A stretch of 41,766 bases of DNA, taken from positions 1 through 41,766 of the forward strand of contig JAEUIT010000038.1 of assembly GCA_016795035.1 (NCBI GenBank), written 5' to 3'. The DNA is from Phycisphaerae bacterium (GTDB lineage: Bacteria > Planctomycetota > Phycisphaerae > Phycisphaerales > SM1A02). The notes below the pieces were generated by a model. The model saw only the letters and a program-made list of their open reading frames with translations. It was not told the DNA's origin and ran no database searches. This document shows, one piece after another, positions 9,326 to 17,870 of the stretch. Within the stretch, counting starts at the first letter, position 1, and every line of letters starts with the position of its first letter. The translations under genes were made by a program, and so were the position numbers.

Positions 9326-9487
9326 ATGGAATCGAACAACGTCGCCCGTTCGGAATCGCGCGAGTCGTCCGTCGCCGCCATGCTCGGCACCGCGGCCGTG
9401 ATGGCGATCTCCGCGCTCATCGGCCTCGTGCCGCTCGCGCTCATGGTCATCGGCGGCTACACGGTGATCCGTTGGATCTTCGGCTGA
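9326..9487 (+). CDS. Small single-pass membrane protein, 53 residues
   Basis: Unrecognised. The reading frame encodes a polar N-terminus (MESNNVARSESRES, residues 1-14), then one long hydrophobic stretch (~17-49, with two glycines near its centre), ending in RWIFG. GAGAGGA ends 5 bases before the ATG and is a strong ribosome-binding site, the main argument that this short frame is real. It lies downstream of a strong terminator, so it should have its own promoter in 9243-9310. It is convergent with the minus-strand gene ending at 9489. Role unknown. Confidence 0.65.
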   Translation: MESNNVARSESRESSVAAMLGTAAVMAISALIGLVPLALMVIGGYTVIRWIFG

Positions 9488-9488
9488 G

Positions 9489-10784
9489 TCACGGCACCGC
9501 GATCGTGACATCGCGTCGCACGGGCGTCTGCGACACGATGCCGGTGAAGCCGTCGAGGCCGGGCGCCTCGAGCAAGACCCACGGAAACTCGATCGAAAGC
9601 GGCTGCGACAGCGTGTCGCCTTCGGCGAAGGGAAAGGACCACTTCACGGACCAGGTCTTTCCGTCGCCCTGCGAACTCCCGCTTCTCGACGCGATGCGCC
9701 GGTCGACCGTGACGAGAACGGCGGATTCGGGCGGCCGCACGGTCGACTTGGTCCACGTTCCCGAGACTTCGATCGTGGCCCCGTTACGCCGCGCCTGCAA
9801 CGCGGAGAGGTGCGCGGAGAGGTCGCGCTCGACCGCGGCATAGTCGAGGCGGCGATCCTCCGCGAGGATGTCGGCCTCGAACGAGCGCTCCACGGTGCGC
9901 GTCACGCCGCCCACCGCGATCGTCGCCCTCATCGTGCCGGTGCACGTTCCGGCCGGAAGGTCGAGGTCGAGTTCGGTCGGTCCGCAGCTCGACATTCGGG
10001 GGAAGAGGCCGGTGACCGTCGCACCGCCGAGCGGTATCGTGCGACCCGCGATCTCGAGCTCCGTGGTCGTGATGTGCAGGCCGCCAAGCATCTGCCCCGC
10101 GTTGAACTCGACCGGCAGCCCGCGCGGGCTCTCGACGACGAGCCGCGGTCGGATCGCTCCGGCGGCCATGGCGGGTTCCGCGATGGCGCGCACGTCGGTG
10201 GCGTCGAGGACGAAGTTCGCGAAGTCGTCGTCCGGCATCCCGCCCGCCTGGAACGCGAGCACGACGAAGAAGGTGTCCTCGACATCCCACGGTTCGGACG
10301 GCGCCTCGCCTCGCGCGACGGCCTCGTGCGCTCGCCTCTGCCGCGCTCGAAGATCGTCGAGGATCGGCGCGAGCTCGGCCACCGATGCGGTCCCGAGCAC
10401 GACGCGCTCGGTGAGCTCCGCATGGATCTGCCGCCGCCACGCGGAACTCGTCACGTTCCGCTCGACGTGCACGAGCCACCACGTCGGCGTGCGCTTGAGC
10501 CGGGCGACGCTGGCCACGTCGATCGCGAGCGTCGCCCCGAACGCGACGGCGACGACGGCGAGCGTCGCCAGAATCCACCGCCTCCGCCGCACGCCGCGCA
10601 CGGTCGACTTCGCGCTCAACGTTGCACCGCACTCGGGACAGGTCGCGAGCGCGTCGCCGTGGCCGGTGAGGTCGAAGGCGCAGCGGCCGCAGCGAGGCTC
10701 CGTGCCGACGCGTCGACCGACGAGCGCCCATACGGCGATCGCGACGCCGACGAGCATCACCACGACGCCGATCGCGTTCGTCAC
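9489..10784 (-). CDS. Membrane protein with Cys4 zinc ribbon
   Basis: A 431-residue protein of unknown function. Residues 4-23 form a membrane helix, followed by a zinc-ribbon-like segment with Cys32, Cys35, Cys49 and Cys52 (RCGRCAFDLTGH and CPECGA). This helix-plus-ribbon arrangement is common in planctomycete envelope proteins. A second helix lies at ~70-90, and the remaining ~340 residues are probably outside the cytoplasm. I chose a GTG start (complement of 10782-10784) that overlaps the stop of the SpoIIE-type phosphatase gene by 4 bases, with GGAGGA just upstream; a longer in-frame ATG would lie inside that gene. It is the last gene of a three-gene run. Confidence 0.8.
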   Translation of the reverse strand: MTNAIGVVVMLVGVAIAVWALVGRRVGTEPRCGRCAFDLTGHGDALATCPECGATLSAKSTVRGVRRRRWILATLAVVAVAFGATLAIDVASVARLKRTPTWWLVHVERNVTSSAWRRQIHAELTERVVLGTASVAELAPILDDLRARQRRAHEAVARGEAPSEPWDVEDTFFVVLAFQAGGMPDDDFANFVLDATDVRAIAEPAMAAGAIRPRLVVESPRGLPVEFNAGQMLGGLHITTTELEIAGRTIPLGGATVTGLFPRMSSCGPTELDLDLPAGTCTGTMRATIAVGGVTRTVERSFEADILAEDRRLDYAAVERDLSAHLSALQARRNGATIEVSGTWTKSTVRPPESAVLVTVDRRIASRSGSSQGDGKTWSVKWSFPFAEGDTLSQPLSIEFPWVLLEAPGLDGFTGIVSQTPVRRDVTIAVP

Positions 10785-11794
10785 GCGTCCTCCTTCACGC
10801 TCCAAGTCCTCGCGGCTTTCGGCGCCAGCGCGCCCAAGATGTTCTCGCGACGGAACTCGGGCCACGGAATCGGCGGCGGCGAGCCGACCGGCACGAGGTT
10901 GCGGGCGACGGTGCCGAGGAATCGCACCGAGGCCCAGAGGCGCCGCAGGATCGGCGCCTGCGTGCCTACGCCGTTGTGATGGAGGAGAAGGAGCGTGAGG
11001 TCGTCGTCGGGCGCCGCCCCGCCGCGCCAGTCGTCGAGCTTCGCCCGCAACGCGGAGAGGAGCTCGGCCGGAGTCGTCGCGTCGAGCGAGCGCACGATCT
11101 CAAGGAGCCGCGCCTCGCCGAGAAGCTCGCCGCTCGGCGAGCGCGCCTCGGTCACGGCGTCGGTGTAGGCGAGGACGAGGTCGTGCGTCGCGAGCGCGAC
11201 GCCGAACTCCTCGTAGCGGGTCGGCTCGAGCACGCCGAGCGGCAGGTTCGAGATCTCGTCGTTGCGGTCGCTCGCGCGCGAGTCGGGCGCGATCAGGAAC
11301 GACCATTCGCGCGTCTTCGCGCGGTAACGGAGCGGCCGCGGATGTCCGGCGTTGCAGAGGTCGAGCCGCGCGGTCGGCGCGAAGAACGTCATCGCCACGC
11401 TCGTCGCGAATCGTCCCGACGCGATGTCCGGCGCGCCGAACGCGCGGTTGAGCGCCTCGACGAACGCCGTCTGGTCGATGAAGTTCATGTAGCGGCGCAT
11501 CATGGTCCGCAGCGACTGCGCGGCGCCTGCAACGGTGACGCCGTGTCCGCTCACGTCGGCGAGCACCATGCGGGCGATGCGCCCGGTGCCGCACGAGCTC
11601 ACGAAGTGGACGTCGCCGCCGCCCGAGTCGGCGAGCCGCTCCTCGTTGCCGGTCGATTCGGGCGCGTACGGCTCGCTGTACACCCATGCGTCGAGCCCGG
11701 GCATCACGACCCCGTGGTCGGCGGAACGGTTTCCCCCCCAGACCTCCATGCACTGCATGACGTGGGGAGCGGAACTGGTCGAAGAGGCACTCAT
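10781..11794 (-). CDS. SpoIIE/RsbU-type PP2C serine phosphatase
   Basis: A 337-residue stand-alone phosphatase domain of the kind that dephosphorylates anti-anti-sigma (STAS) proteins in partner-switching signalling. The PP2C/SpoIIE metal motifs are visible: GGGDVHF with Asp61, LADVSGHG with Asp80, CNAGHPRPL (~150), YTDAVTEAR (~213) and APDDDLTLLLL (~267). There is no PAS, GAF or receiver domain before it, and about 60 residues follow the catalytic domain with a PIPWPEF segment. It begins 2 bases after the M48 gene and overlaps the zinc-ribbon gene by 4 bases, so it is co-transcribed with both. No kinase or STAS partner lies in the window. Confidence 0.9.
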   Translation of the reverse strand: MSASSTSSAPHVMQCMEVWGGNRSADHGVVMPGLDAWVYSEPYAPESTGNEERLADSGGGDVHFVSSCGTGRIARMVLADVSGHGVTVAGAAQSLRTMMRRYMNFIDQTAFVEALNRAFGAPDIASGRFATSVAMTFFAPTARLDLCNAGHPRPLRYRAKTREWSFLIAPDSRASDRNDEISNLPLGVLEPTRYEEFGVALATHDLVLAYTDAVTEARSPSGELLGEARLLEIVRSLDATTPAELLSALRAKLDDWRGGAAPDDDLTLLLLHHNGVGTQAPILRRLWASVRFLGTVARNLVPVGSPPPIPWPEFRRENILGALAPKAARTWSVKEDA

Positions 11795-11796
11795 GG

Positions 11797-12627
11797 CTAC
11801 GGCGTCAGATTCCCGGGAACGCCCTGCGGATACCGCCGCCGGATCGCGTCCTCAATTCGGCCGATGCGGTTGTCGGGATTTGGGTGCGTCGAAAAGAACT
11901 CGGGCGGCCCGCCGCCCCCCGAAGCCTGGGCAAGGACCTTCATCACTTCGATCAGCGCCCGCGGGTCGTACCCCGCGTTGCCGAGCAGTTCGACCCCCCA
12001 CTCGTCGCACTCGAGCTCGTCCTCGCGGCCGTAGCGGAGGTTCAGGAGCTGCCCGACGGCCGCGGCGATCGCCGTGTTGCGGGCGCTCGCCCGCGGATCG
12101 TTCGGGTCCGCGGACCCGACCGCGACGGCTCCGACGAGCCCCTGCGTCAGCTGCGCCTTCGCAAGGTGCTCGGCGCCATGGCGCTCGATGACGTGGCCGA
12201 TCTCGTGGCCGAGGACCCCGGCGAGCTGCCCCTCGGTCTTCAGCCGATCGAAGAGCGCCCGCGTGATGAACACTTGCCCGCCCGGCAACGCGAACGCGTT
12301 CACCGTCTGCGGGTCGCGAAGGAGATGGAAGTCGAACTGGTACGGCGTCTCCTTGCGGAGGCCGTCGCGGAGGAGGCGCGTCCCGACGGCATCGACGAGC
12401 TGCTGGGCCCTCTCGTCGGAGTCGAGGCCGCCGTGCTGCGCCGCCATCTGCGGCGCCGAGTGCAGGCCGAGCGCCACCTCCTCGGCCGGCGAGAGCGCGA
12501 CCGACTGCACCTCGCCGGTGACGGGATTCGGCGAGCGCGAGGCGAAGTAGCCGACGATGGCCACGGCTGCAACGATGAGTCCGACGACGAGCTGCGGCCC
12601 GCGACGACTTCGGCTGTATCCGTCCAT
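11797..12627 (-). CDS. M48 family zinc metalloprotease, membrane-anchored
   Basis: A 276-residue peptidase probably acting on misfolded or envelope proteins. An N-terminal anchor (residues ~12-30, LVVGLIVAAVAIVGYFAS) leads to an exported domain. The zinc site HEIGH is at 141-145, and the third ligand is probably Glu203 in ELECDEWG; the NAFALPGGQVFIT strand that precedes the site in this family is at ~110-122. The overall plan matches short LoiP/YggG- and BepA-type peptidases without TPR repeats. An excellent ribosome-binding site (AAGGAGG, complement of 12634-12640) fixes the start. It leads a tight run with the phosphatase and zinc-ribbon genes, hinting at envelope-stress signalling (inference). 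Confidence 0.92.
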   Translation of the reverse strand: MDGYSRSRRGPQLVVGLIVAAVAIVGYFASRSPNPVTGEVQSVALSPAEEVALGLHSAPQMAAQHGGLDSDERAQQLVDAVGTRLLRDGLRKETPYQFDFHLLRDPQTVNAFALPGGQVFITRALFDRLKTEGQLAGVLGHEIGHVIERHGAEHLAKAQLTQGLVGAVAVGSADPNDPRASARNTAIAAAVGQLLNLRYGREDELECDEWGVELLGNAGYDPRALIEVMKVLAQASGGGGPPEFFSTHPNPDNRIGRIEDAIRRRYPQGVPGNLTP

Positions 12628-12672
12628 GGCGTTCCTCCTTTGGGGAACGCTACCCGAGATGCCCGCGCCGCG

Positions 12673-13887
12673 TTAGCCGCGGATCACCCCATTGCGCCGA
12701 CGGTCGAAGTGCTCGGCAAGCCGATCCGCCGCGAGGAGGCCGGAGCGCGGCGTGGCCGACGCTCGTGCCGCGCCGCGCATGCGTTCGAGCGTCTCCGGAG
12801 ATGCGAGGAGTTCGTCGAGGGCCGGCGCGAGCGCGTCTCCGCGCGGGCAGCGCCACGCGCATCCGATCGCGAGGAGTTCGGCGGCGTTGTGCTCCTCCTG
12901 GCCCGGAACCGCGTGGACGATCGCCATCGGCAGCCCGCGCGCCCGACACTCGGTCGACGTGAGCCCGCCAGGCTTGCCGACGAGAAGGTCCGCCGCCGCC
13001 ATGAGCTCGTGCATCGACGTCGTGTAGCCAAGCACGCGTGCGTCAACCGCGTGGCCTTGGGGATGTCGCCCGAGGCGGCGCTCGAGCGTCGCGCGGGCGA
13101 GCTCCGAGCGTCCGCACACGGCGACGATCGTGCACCGCGTGCGCAGGCGCAGCAGGTCGGCGAAGAGGGCGTCGATCGGACCGACGCACGCGCCGCCGGT
13201 CGAGAAGAGGATCACCGGGCGATCGAGCGGAAGGTCGTGGCGTCGGCGCGCCTCGTCGCGAGAGAGCGGCTCGGCAAATGCCGGATCGATCGGGATGCCG
13301 GTCACGTCGATGCGCCGCGCGTCGACGCCGTTCGCCTCGAGCGTGGCCTTACTCGACGTTGCAGCCACGAGGTAGCGGTCGCACGGGTCCGCGAGCCACA
13401 TGCCGTGGACATGCACGTCGGTGACGACGGTGACGAGCCGCGCGTCGAGCTGCCCTCGGCGCCGCAAACCCGCGAGATACTCCGACGGGAGGAAGTGCGT
13501 CGAGACGATCGTGTCAGGCGCGAAGGCCGCGATCGCCTCGCGCAGGCCGCGCAGGTTCGCGTGGGCGGTCGCCCAGCGCGTGCGTACGCCGCGATAGGCG
13601 CGGTCAGAGCGCCGGTAGAGCCAGCCGAGCACGCGCGGCGCCCGCTCGAGCAGGCCGAGGTACATCCCGCGATACGCGCCGCGGAACCACGGCGTGGCGT
13701 GCGCGAGCGTGTCGACGACGTCGGCGCGTTCGTAGCGGAGCGCGCCGCGGCCGGCGCGGGCGCGGATGCCCGCGGCGATCGCCTCGGCCGCGCGGGTGTG
13801 GCCCCCGCCGACGCTCGCGCTCAGGAAGAGCACGCGTCCGAGCGACGGCGACGCGCCCACGGCGGTCTCCTCGACGCAGCGGATCAT
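12673..13887 (-). CDS. UgtP/MGDG-synthase-type glycosyltransferase
   Basis: A 404-residue GT-B transferase of the MurG-like group that glycosylates diacylglycerol. Visible hallmarks are the N-terminal Gly-rich loop SASVGGGHTRAAEAI (~22-36), TDVHVHGMW in the lipid-acceptor half, LFSTGGACVGPIDALF at the inter-domain start, and the sugar-nucleotide site VGKPGGLTSTECRARGLP. I took the ATG at complement 13885-13887; it overlaps the stop of the upstream phosphoesterase gene (ATGA) and has GGCGGAGG before it. The coupling suggests the two act on the same glycolipid. Family membership is strong; the donor (UDP-Glc or UDP-Gal) and product cannot be told. Confidence 0.88.
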   Translation of the reverse strand: MIRCVEETAVGASPSLGRVLFLSASVGGGHTRAAEAIAAGIRARAGRGALRYERADVVDTLAHATPWFRGAYRGMYLGLLERAPRVLGWLYRRSDRAYRGVRTRWATAHANLRGLREAIAAFAPDTIVSTHFLPSEYLAGLRRRGQLDARLVTVVTDVHVHGMWLADPCDRYLVAATSSKATLEANGVDARRIDVTGIPIDPAFAEPLSRDEARRRHDLPLDRPVILFSTGGACVGPIDALFADLLRLRTRCTIVAVCGRSELARATLERRLGRHPQGHAVDARVLGYTTSMHELMAAADLLVGKPGGLTSTECRARGLPMAIVHAVPGQEEHNAAELLAIGCAWRCPRGDALAPALDELLASPETLERMRGAARASATPRSGLLAADRLAEHFDRRRNGVIRG

Positions 13888-14762
13888 CGGCCCGCCTCCG
13901 CCGGCTCGCATCTCCGCGTTGCAGGCAGCGGGAACGGCATCGGCACTTCGGGCCATTCGTCGTGCGGGTCGGAGGCCGGCGCCATCGCGCCGAGGAGCGT
14001 GCGCGTCGACGCGTTGAACGCCCGCCCGTCGATCACCTCCATGCGGCCGTCGTCATGCTCGACGAGCGCGGTGCAGCTCTCGACCCAATCGCCGCAGTTG
14101 TAGTAGGCGACTCCGCTCGTCCCGAGCGAGGCCCGCGCGTCGGCCTTGTGGATGTGGCCGCACACGACGCCGTCGAACCCGCCGCGCCGCGCCTCGGCAA
14201 CGACCTCCCCTTCGAAGTCGCTGACGAACGTGCACGCCGACTTCACGCGCTCCTTGATTGCCTTGCTGAGCGAGTGGTGCGGAAGGCCGACGAGCCTCCG
14301 GCCGGCGTTCCACACGCGGTTCGTGCCGAGGAGCGCGTCGTAGGCGATGGCGCCGGCCTTCGAGAGAAGCCGATGATGGCGCACCACGAGGTCGTACTGG
14401 TCGCCGTGCGTCACGAGGAGGTCGCGGCCGTCGGCGGTGCGGTGCGCCGCGTTGAGCGCGATCCCGATGCCCCCGAGTTCGAGCCCCGCGTAGGCGCGGG
14501 CGGCGTCGTCGTGGTTGCCGGGGATGTAGAGCACGCGCGTGCCCCGCGCCGCGTGCTTCAGGATCCGCCGGACGACGACGTTGTGCGACGCGGGCCACTT
14601 CCAGCGCTGCGTGAGCCGCCACATGTCGACGATGTCGCCGACGAGGTAGAGGTGATCGCAGGCGACATGCTTCAGGAAGAACGCGAGCTCGTCCGCCTGC
14701 ACGGAGAACGAGCCGAGATGCGTGTCGCTGATCCAGACGCTTCGGTACCGAGTTCGGCCCAT
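13884..14762 (-). CDS. LpxH-like calcineurin-type metallophosphoesterase
   Basis: A 292-residue phosphoesterase related to UDP-2,3-diacylglucosamine pyrophosphatase and its homologues. All five metal motifs are present: ISDTHLG (Asp13, His15), LVGDIVDMW (~41-49), PGNHDD (~80-85), VTHGDQYD (~115) and CGHIHKA (~200). It is longer than E. coli LpxH (about 240 residues) and resembles the family often found beside glycolipid transferases. The next gene overlaps by 4 bases and the arylamine N-acetyltransferase-like gene ends 45 bases upstream. There is no clear ribosome-binding site before the ATG. Whether it is true lipid A synthesis or another nucleotide-lipid hydrolase is open. Confidence 0.88.
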   Translation of the reverse strand: MGRTRYRSVWISDTHLGSFSVQADELAFFLKHVACDHLYLVGDIVDMWRLTQRWKWPASHNVVVRRILKHAARGTRVLYIPGNHDDAARAYAGLELGGIGIALNAAHRTADGRDLLVTHGDQYDLVVRHHRLLSKAGAIAYDALLGTNRVWNAGRRLVGLPHHSLSKAIKERVKSACTFVSDFEGEVVAEARRGGFDGVVCGHIHKADARASLGTSGVAYYNCGDWVESCTALVEHDDGRMEVIDGRAFNASTRTLLGAMAPASDPHDEWPEVPMPFPLPATRRCEPAEAGR

Positions 14763-14807
14763 GCCGGTATTTCGGCTCGTGGCGTCAATTCGCCGTGTCC
14801 CGGCCGT

Positions 14808-15665
14808 TCAGGTTGCGTTCGGTTTGGGCGGCGGCGGCGTCGGCATGTCGGGCGGCAACGCGGAGACTAACGCCTCGCTGATGCCGAAGATTTCGACGAG
14901 CGTCTTGCGGCGCTCGGCGTCGTCGATCTCGCGCTCGGCGGACGTGCCGTCGGCGCGGACCGTGACTCGCTTCCCGTTCGCGAGCGCCTCGGTGCCGCCG
15001 TTGCGATGCGCGAAGACGTACGACGCGTAGTTGAACGGCGACCACGCGCGCGTCGCCTCGTAGCGGGCACCGAAGTCGTCGGTGCGATGGTCGATCTGGT
15101 CGAGGCGACAGACAAGTCCGTTCGGATAGCCCGGCGGCCGCCACTGCACGTGCCAGACGCCGTCGCGGCGCTCCGCGCGCACGCCCCACGCGGGATGCGC
15201 GACCTCCGCGCGGTCGCCCTCGAGGCGAAGCGGCGCGCCATGCAGGATCGAGGCGTCGACGAGATGGTGCACGCGATCGATCGCGACCGTCACGAATCCG
15301 TGGTTCGGGGGAATGCCCTCGAAGACGACCATGGTGCCGAGTCCGCGGCGGGCCTCGAACCCGAGCGTCGTGAGCAGGCGCTCGAGCGCGCCGTTCGCGG
15401 CCCAGCAGGTGCCGCCGGTTCCGTGCGCGAGCCAGCCGCGGAAGAAGTCGGTGGCGTCGAGTCCGGGCATCGGGCCCGGCGGCTCGCGATGGACGTGCAC
15501 GAGCTTGCGGAGGTTGTCGAAGGGCACGCGGGCGCACCACGCGCCGTAGAGCGTGCGAAGACCGTCGGCATCGGGCGCGGGGCGCCGCGAGAGTCCGAGG
15601 CGCGCGAGAACGTCGTCGACGAGATCGGACGCGAGCGGCACGGGCGGATTGGGCATCCGCGGCAT
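14808..15665 (-). CDS. Arylamine N-acetyltransferase-like acyltransferase
   Basis: A 285-residue NAT-family (PF00797-type) enzyme that would move an acyl group from CoA to an amine. The Cys-His-Asp triad is readable: Cys87 in HGTGGTCWAANG, His122 in PPNHGFVTV and Asp137 in HHLVDASI; the His-Asp spacing of 15 equals that of Salmonella NAT. The N-terminal VPFDNLRKL matches the family's PFENL strand. The usual RGGxC is altered to TGGTC. The start is the ATG at complement 15663-15665; a second ATG lies three codons in. It heads the run continuing into LpxH-like and UgtP-like genes, so it may acylate something other than xenobiotics (inference). Confidence 0.88.
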   Translation of the reverse strand: MPRMPNPPVPLASDLVDDVLARLGLSRRPAPDADGLRTLYGAWCARVPFDNLRKLVHVHREPPGPMPGLDATDFFRGWLAHGTGGTCWAANGALERLLTTLGFEARRGLGTMVVFEGIPPNHGFVTVAIDRVHHLVDASILHGAPLRLEGDRAEVAHPAWGVRAERRDGVWHVQWRPPGYPNGLVCRLDQIDHRTDDFGARYEATRAWSPFNYASYVFAHRNGGTEALANGKRVTVRADGTSAEREIDDAERRKTLVEIFGISEALVSALPPDMPTPPPPKPNAT

Positions 15666-15863
15666 TGTGGCGTCTTGCCCCCGGGAATGCGTGGCCCGCG
15701 TTCCCTGCGCCCACGTCGGGAGATTCTGGCGCTCGCGCGCGCGGATTCTCGCGTCGAGCCTCGTTCCATCGAGGGACGATCGGACCCAGAATGGAGTCGC
15801 GTGCAGAGTTCGCCGGGGTGCGCCACGCGCCACCACCGGACATCCATCGGACAGGAGAGACAC

Positions 15864-17792
15864 ATGCGTATGCAGCGTGCGCGCGTCGCCCTCGTGGCGG
15901 CATCGATCGTGACCGGCGTCGGCTCGGCCGACGTCGTCGAGCTTCAGTCGACGAACCCGGAACTTGAGGGACACTTCGGCTCCGCCGTGTCGGGCATCCC
16001 CGACTGCGACGGCGACGGCGTCGACGACGTGATCGTCGGCGCCGAGGATGAGGACGGCGGAGGCGTCACCGACGCCGGGCGCGTCTACATCTTCTCCGGC
16101 GCAAGCGGCGCGCTCATCCGCGCGCACAGTTCGCCGAACGACACGAACGGCGGCAACTACGGCAATTCGGTCGCGGGCGTGCCCGACCTGAACGGCGACG
16201 GGCGGGGCGACTATGTCGTCGGCGCGCCGAACGAGGCGGGCCCGGGCGGGCGGGTCTACGTCTACTCGGGCGCGTCGGGCGCGCTCCTCCGCACCCACGT
16301 GTCTCCCAACGCCGAAGGCGGCGGCAAGTTCGGTTTCAGCGTTGCAGCCGCGCCCGACCTCACCGGCGACGGGCGCGGGGACTATGTCGTCGGCGCGCCC
16401 GACGAGGACAACGGCGCCACGACGAACGCGGGTCGCATCTACGTCTACTCTGGCAACACCGGCAACCTCGTGCGCAGCCACAACTCGCCGAATGCGGAGT
16501 CGTTCGGGCAGTTCGGGTTCGCGGTGGCGGGCATTCCCGACGTGAACAACGACAACCGCGGCGACTACGTCGTGGGCGCGCCGTTCGAGGATCCCGGCGC
16601 GCAGCCGTCGGACTCGGGAAAGGCGTACGTCTACAACGGCTCGACCGGCGCGCTCCTGCACTCGCTGACGTCGGGCGAACCGGACAGCGGCGGACGCTTC
16701 GGCTTCTCGGTCGCGGGCCTTCCGGACGTCGGCGGCAACGGCTTCGGCGACGTGCTTGTCGGCGCGCCGTACGAGACGCTTGAGCAGTCGGGAGACGACT
16801 TCTTCCAGGCCGGCTTCGCGTATCTCTTCTCGGGCACCAGCGGCGCGCTCGCGCAGACGTTCAGCGAGCCCGTCGAGAACCAGCAGACCGACGGCTACTT
16901 CGGCTACGGCGTCGGCGGGATCCGCGACATGGACGGCGACGGACTCGCCGAGATGATCATCGGGGCGCCGGGCTGGCCGAGCTACAACGCGTACGTCTAC
17001 AACGGCGGCTCGCCGTACACGCTGAAGGAGTCGCGCAACACGCCCGACGATCTCGGCGCCAACCAGTTCTGGGGCGCGGCGGTCGCCGGCGTCGGCGACG
17101 CGACGGGCGACGGTCGCGGCGACTACATCATCGCGGGCCAAGGGTCGGACGACTTCCCCACCGGACCGAGCGAGACCGGGCGCGCGTATCTCTATCGCGC
17201 GGTCTACAACGACGGCTGCGGCACCGTCTTCTCGAACCTCCCCACGTTGCAGCTCGGCGACAACGCCGTGACCACGGTCGGCGCCGCCGAAGGCAGCGCC
17301 GAAGACGACTGCACGCAGTTCGCCGATCCCGGCCCGGACGTGTGGTACCGCTATGTGGCGAGCTGCACGGGCACCGCGACCTTCAGCACCTGCGGCCAGG
17401 CGAACTGGAACACCAAGATCGCCGCGTATCAGGGCTGCACGTACTCGGCGCCCTTCTTCCTCTGCAACCTCGAGACGCTTCTTGGCTGCAACGACAACGG
17501 CCTCTTCTGCTCCGGCGGCACCTCGCGCCTGACGATCGACGTCGTCGAGGGCGACTGCTACTTCATCCGCCTTGGCGGCGCGGGCGGCACGAGCGGCGTG
17601 GGCACGCTCACGGTGACGCAGGACTGCGCCGGATGCGTGGCCGACCTGAACGGCGACACGGTCGTGAACGGCGCCGACCTCAGCATCCTGTTAGGCAACT
17701 GGGGCGGCGCTGGCGCCGGCGACCTGAATGACGACAACGTCATCAACGGCGCCGACCTCAGCATCCTCCTCGGGGCGTGGGGCCCCTGCTGA
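15864..17792 (+). CDS. Secreted FG-GAP propeller protein with PPC-like and dockerin-like domains
   Basis: A 642-residue exported protein. A signal peptide (residues 1-22) is followed by about seven FG-GAP repeats of the integrin-alpha type (GxxFGxSVAGVPDxxGDGxxDYVVGAP, then GRVYVYSGxxGxLLxxH), each with a D-x-[DN]-x-[DN]-G Ca loop. Residues ~450-590 form a Cys-rich domain with DVWYRYVASCTG, FSTCGQ, NTKIAAYQGC and YFIRLGGAG, resembling PPC-type beta-sandwich domains of planctomycete surface proteins. From ~592 come two dockerin-like repeats ending LLGAWGPC. The start is the ATG at 15864 with AGGAGA upstream. The 20134-22056 product is a full-length paralogue in opposite orientation. Likely adhesion or surface binding; ligand unknown. 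Confidence 0.9.
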   Translation: MRMQRARVALVAASIVTGVGSADVVELQSTNPELEGHFGSAVSGIPDCDGDGVDDVIVGAEDEDGGGVTDAGRVYIFSGASGALIRAHSSPNDTNGGNYGNSVAGVPDLNGDGRGDYVVGAPNEAGPGGRVYVYSGASGALLRTHVSPNAEGGGKFGFSVAAAPDLTGDGRGDYVVGAPDEDNGATTNAGRIYVYSGNTGNLVRSHNSPNAESFGQFGFAVAGIPDVNNDNRGDYVVGAPFEDPGAQPSDSGKAYVYNGSTGALLHSLTSGEPDSGGRFGFSVAGLPDVGGNGFGDVLVGAPYETLEQSGDDFFQAGFAYLFSGTSGALAQTFSEPVENQQTDGYFGYGVGGIRDMDGDGLAEMIIGAPGWPSYNAYVYNGGSPYTLKESRNTPDDLGANQFWGAAVAGVGDATGDGRGDYIIAGQGSDDFPTGPSETGRAYLYRAVYNDGCGTVFSNLPTLQLGDNAVTTVGAAEGSAEDDCTQFADPGPDVWYRYVASCTGTATFSTCGQANWNTKIAAYQGCTYSAPFFLCNLETLLGCNDNGLFCSGGTSRLTIDVVEGDCYFIRLGGAGGTSGVGTLTVTQDCAGCVADLNGDTVVNGADLSILLGNWGGAGAGDLNDDNVINGADLSILLGAWGPC

Positions 17793-17827
17793 TCGCGACG
17801 ACTCAAGGAGTAGCTGCAACAGAGAAA

Positions 17828-17859
17828 CGCCGCCGCGGAGTTCGCACTCCGCGGCGGCG
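17828..17859. terminator. Bidirectional hairpin terminator between convergent genes
   Basis: A perfect 14-bp stem (17828-17841 with 17846-17859) around TCGC lies between the ends of the FG-GAP and HAF-repeat genes. Read on the minus strand it is followed by TTTCTCT, on the plus strand by only scattered T. Confidence 0.8.
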
Positions 17860-17870
17860 TCGCTTCCGAG

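Noticed and set aside
10621..10627. Chi- or KOPS-like polar recombination/segregation signal as the meaning of the CTGCAAC repeats
   Set aside because: The exact copies are split 8:8 between strands with no run of one orientation, which is not expected of replichore-polar signals.
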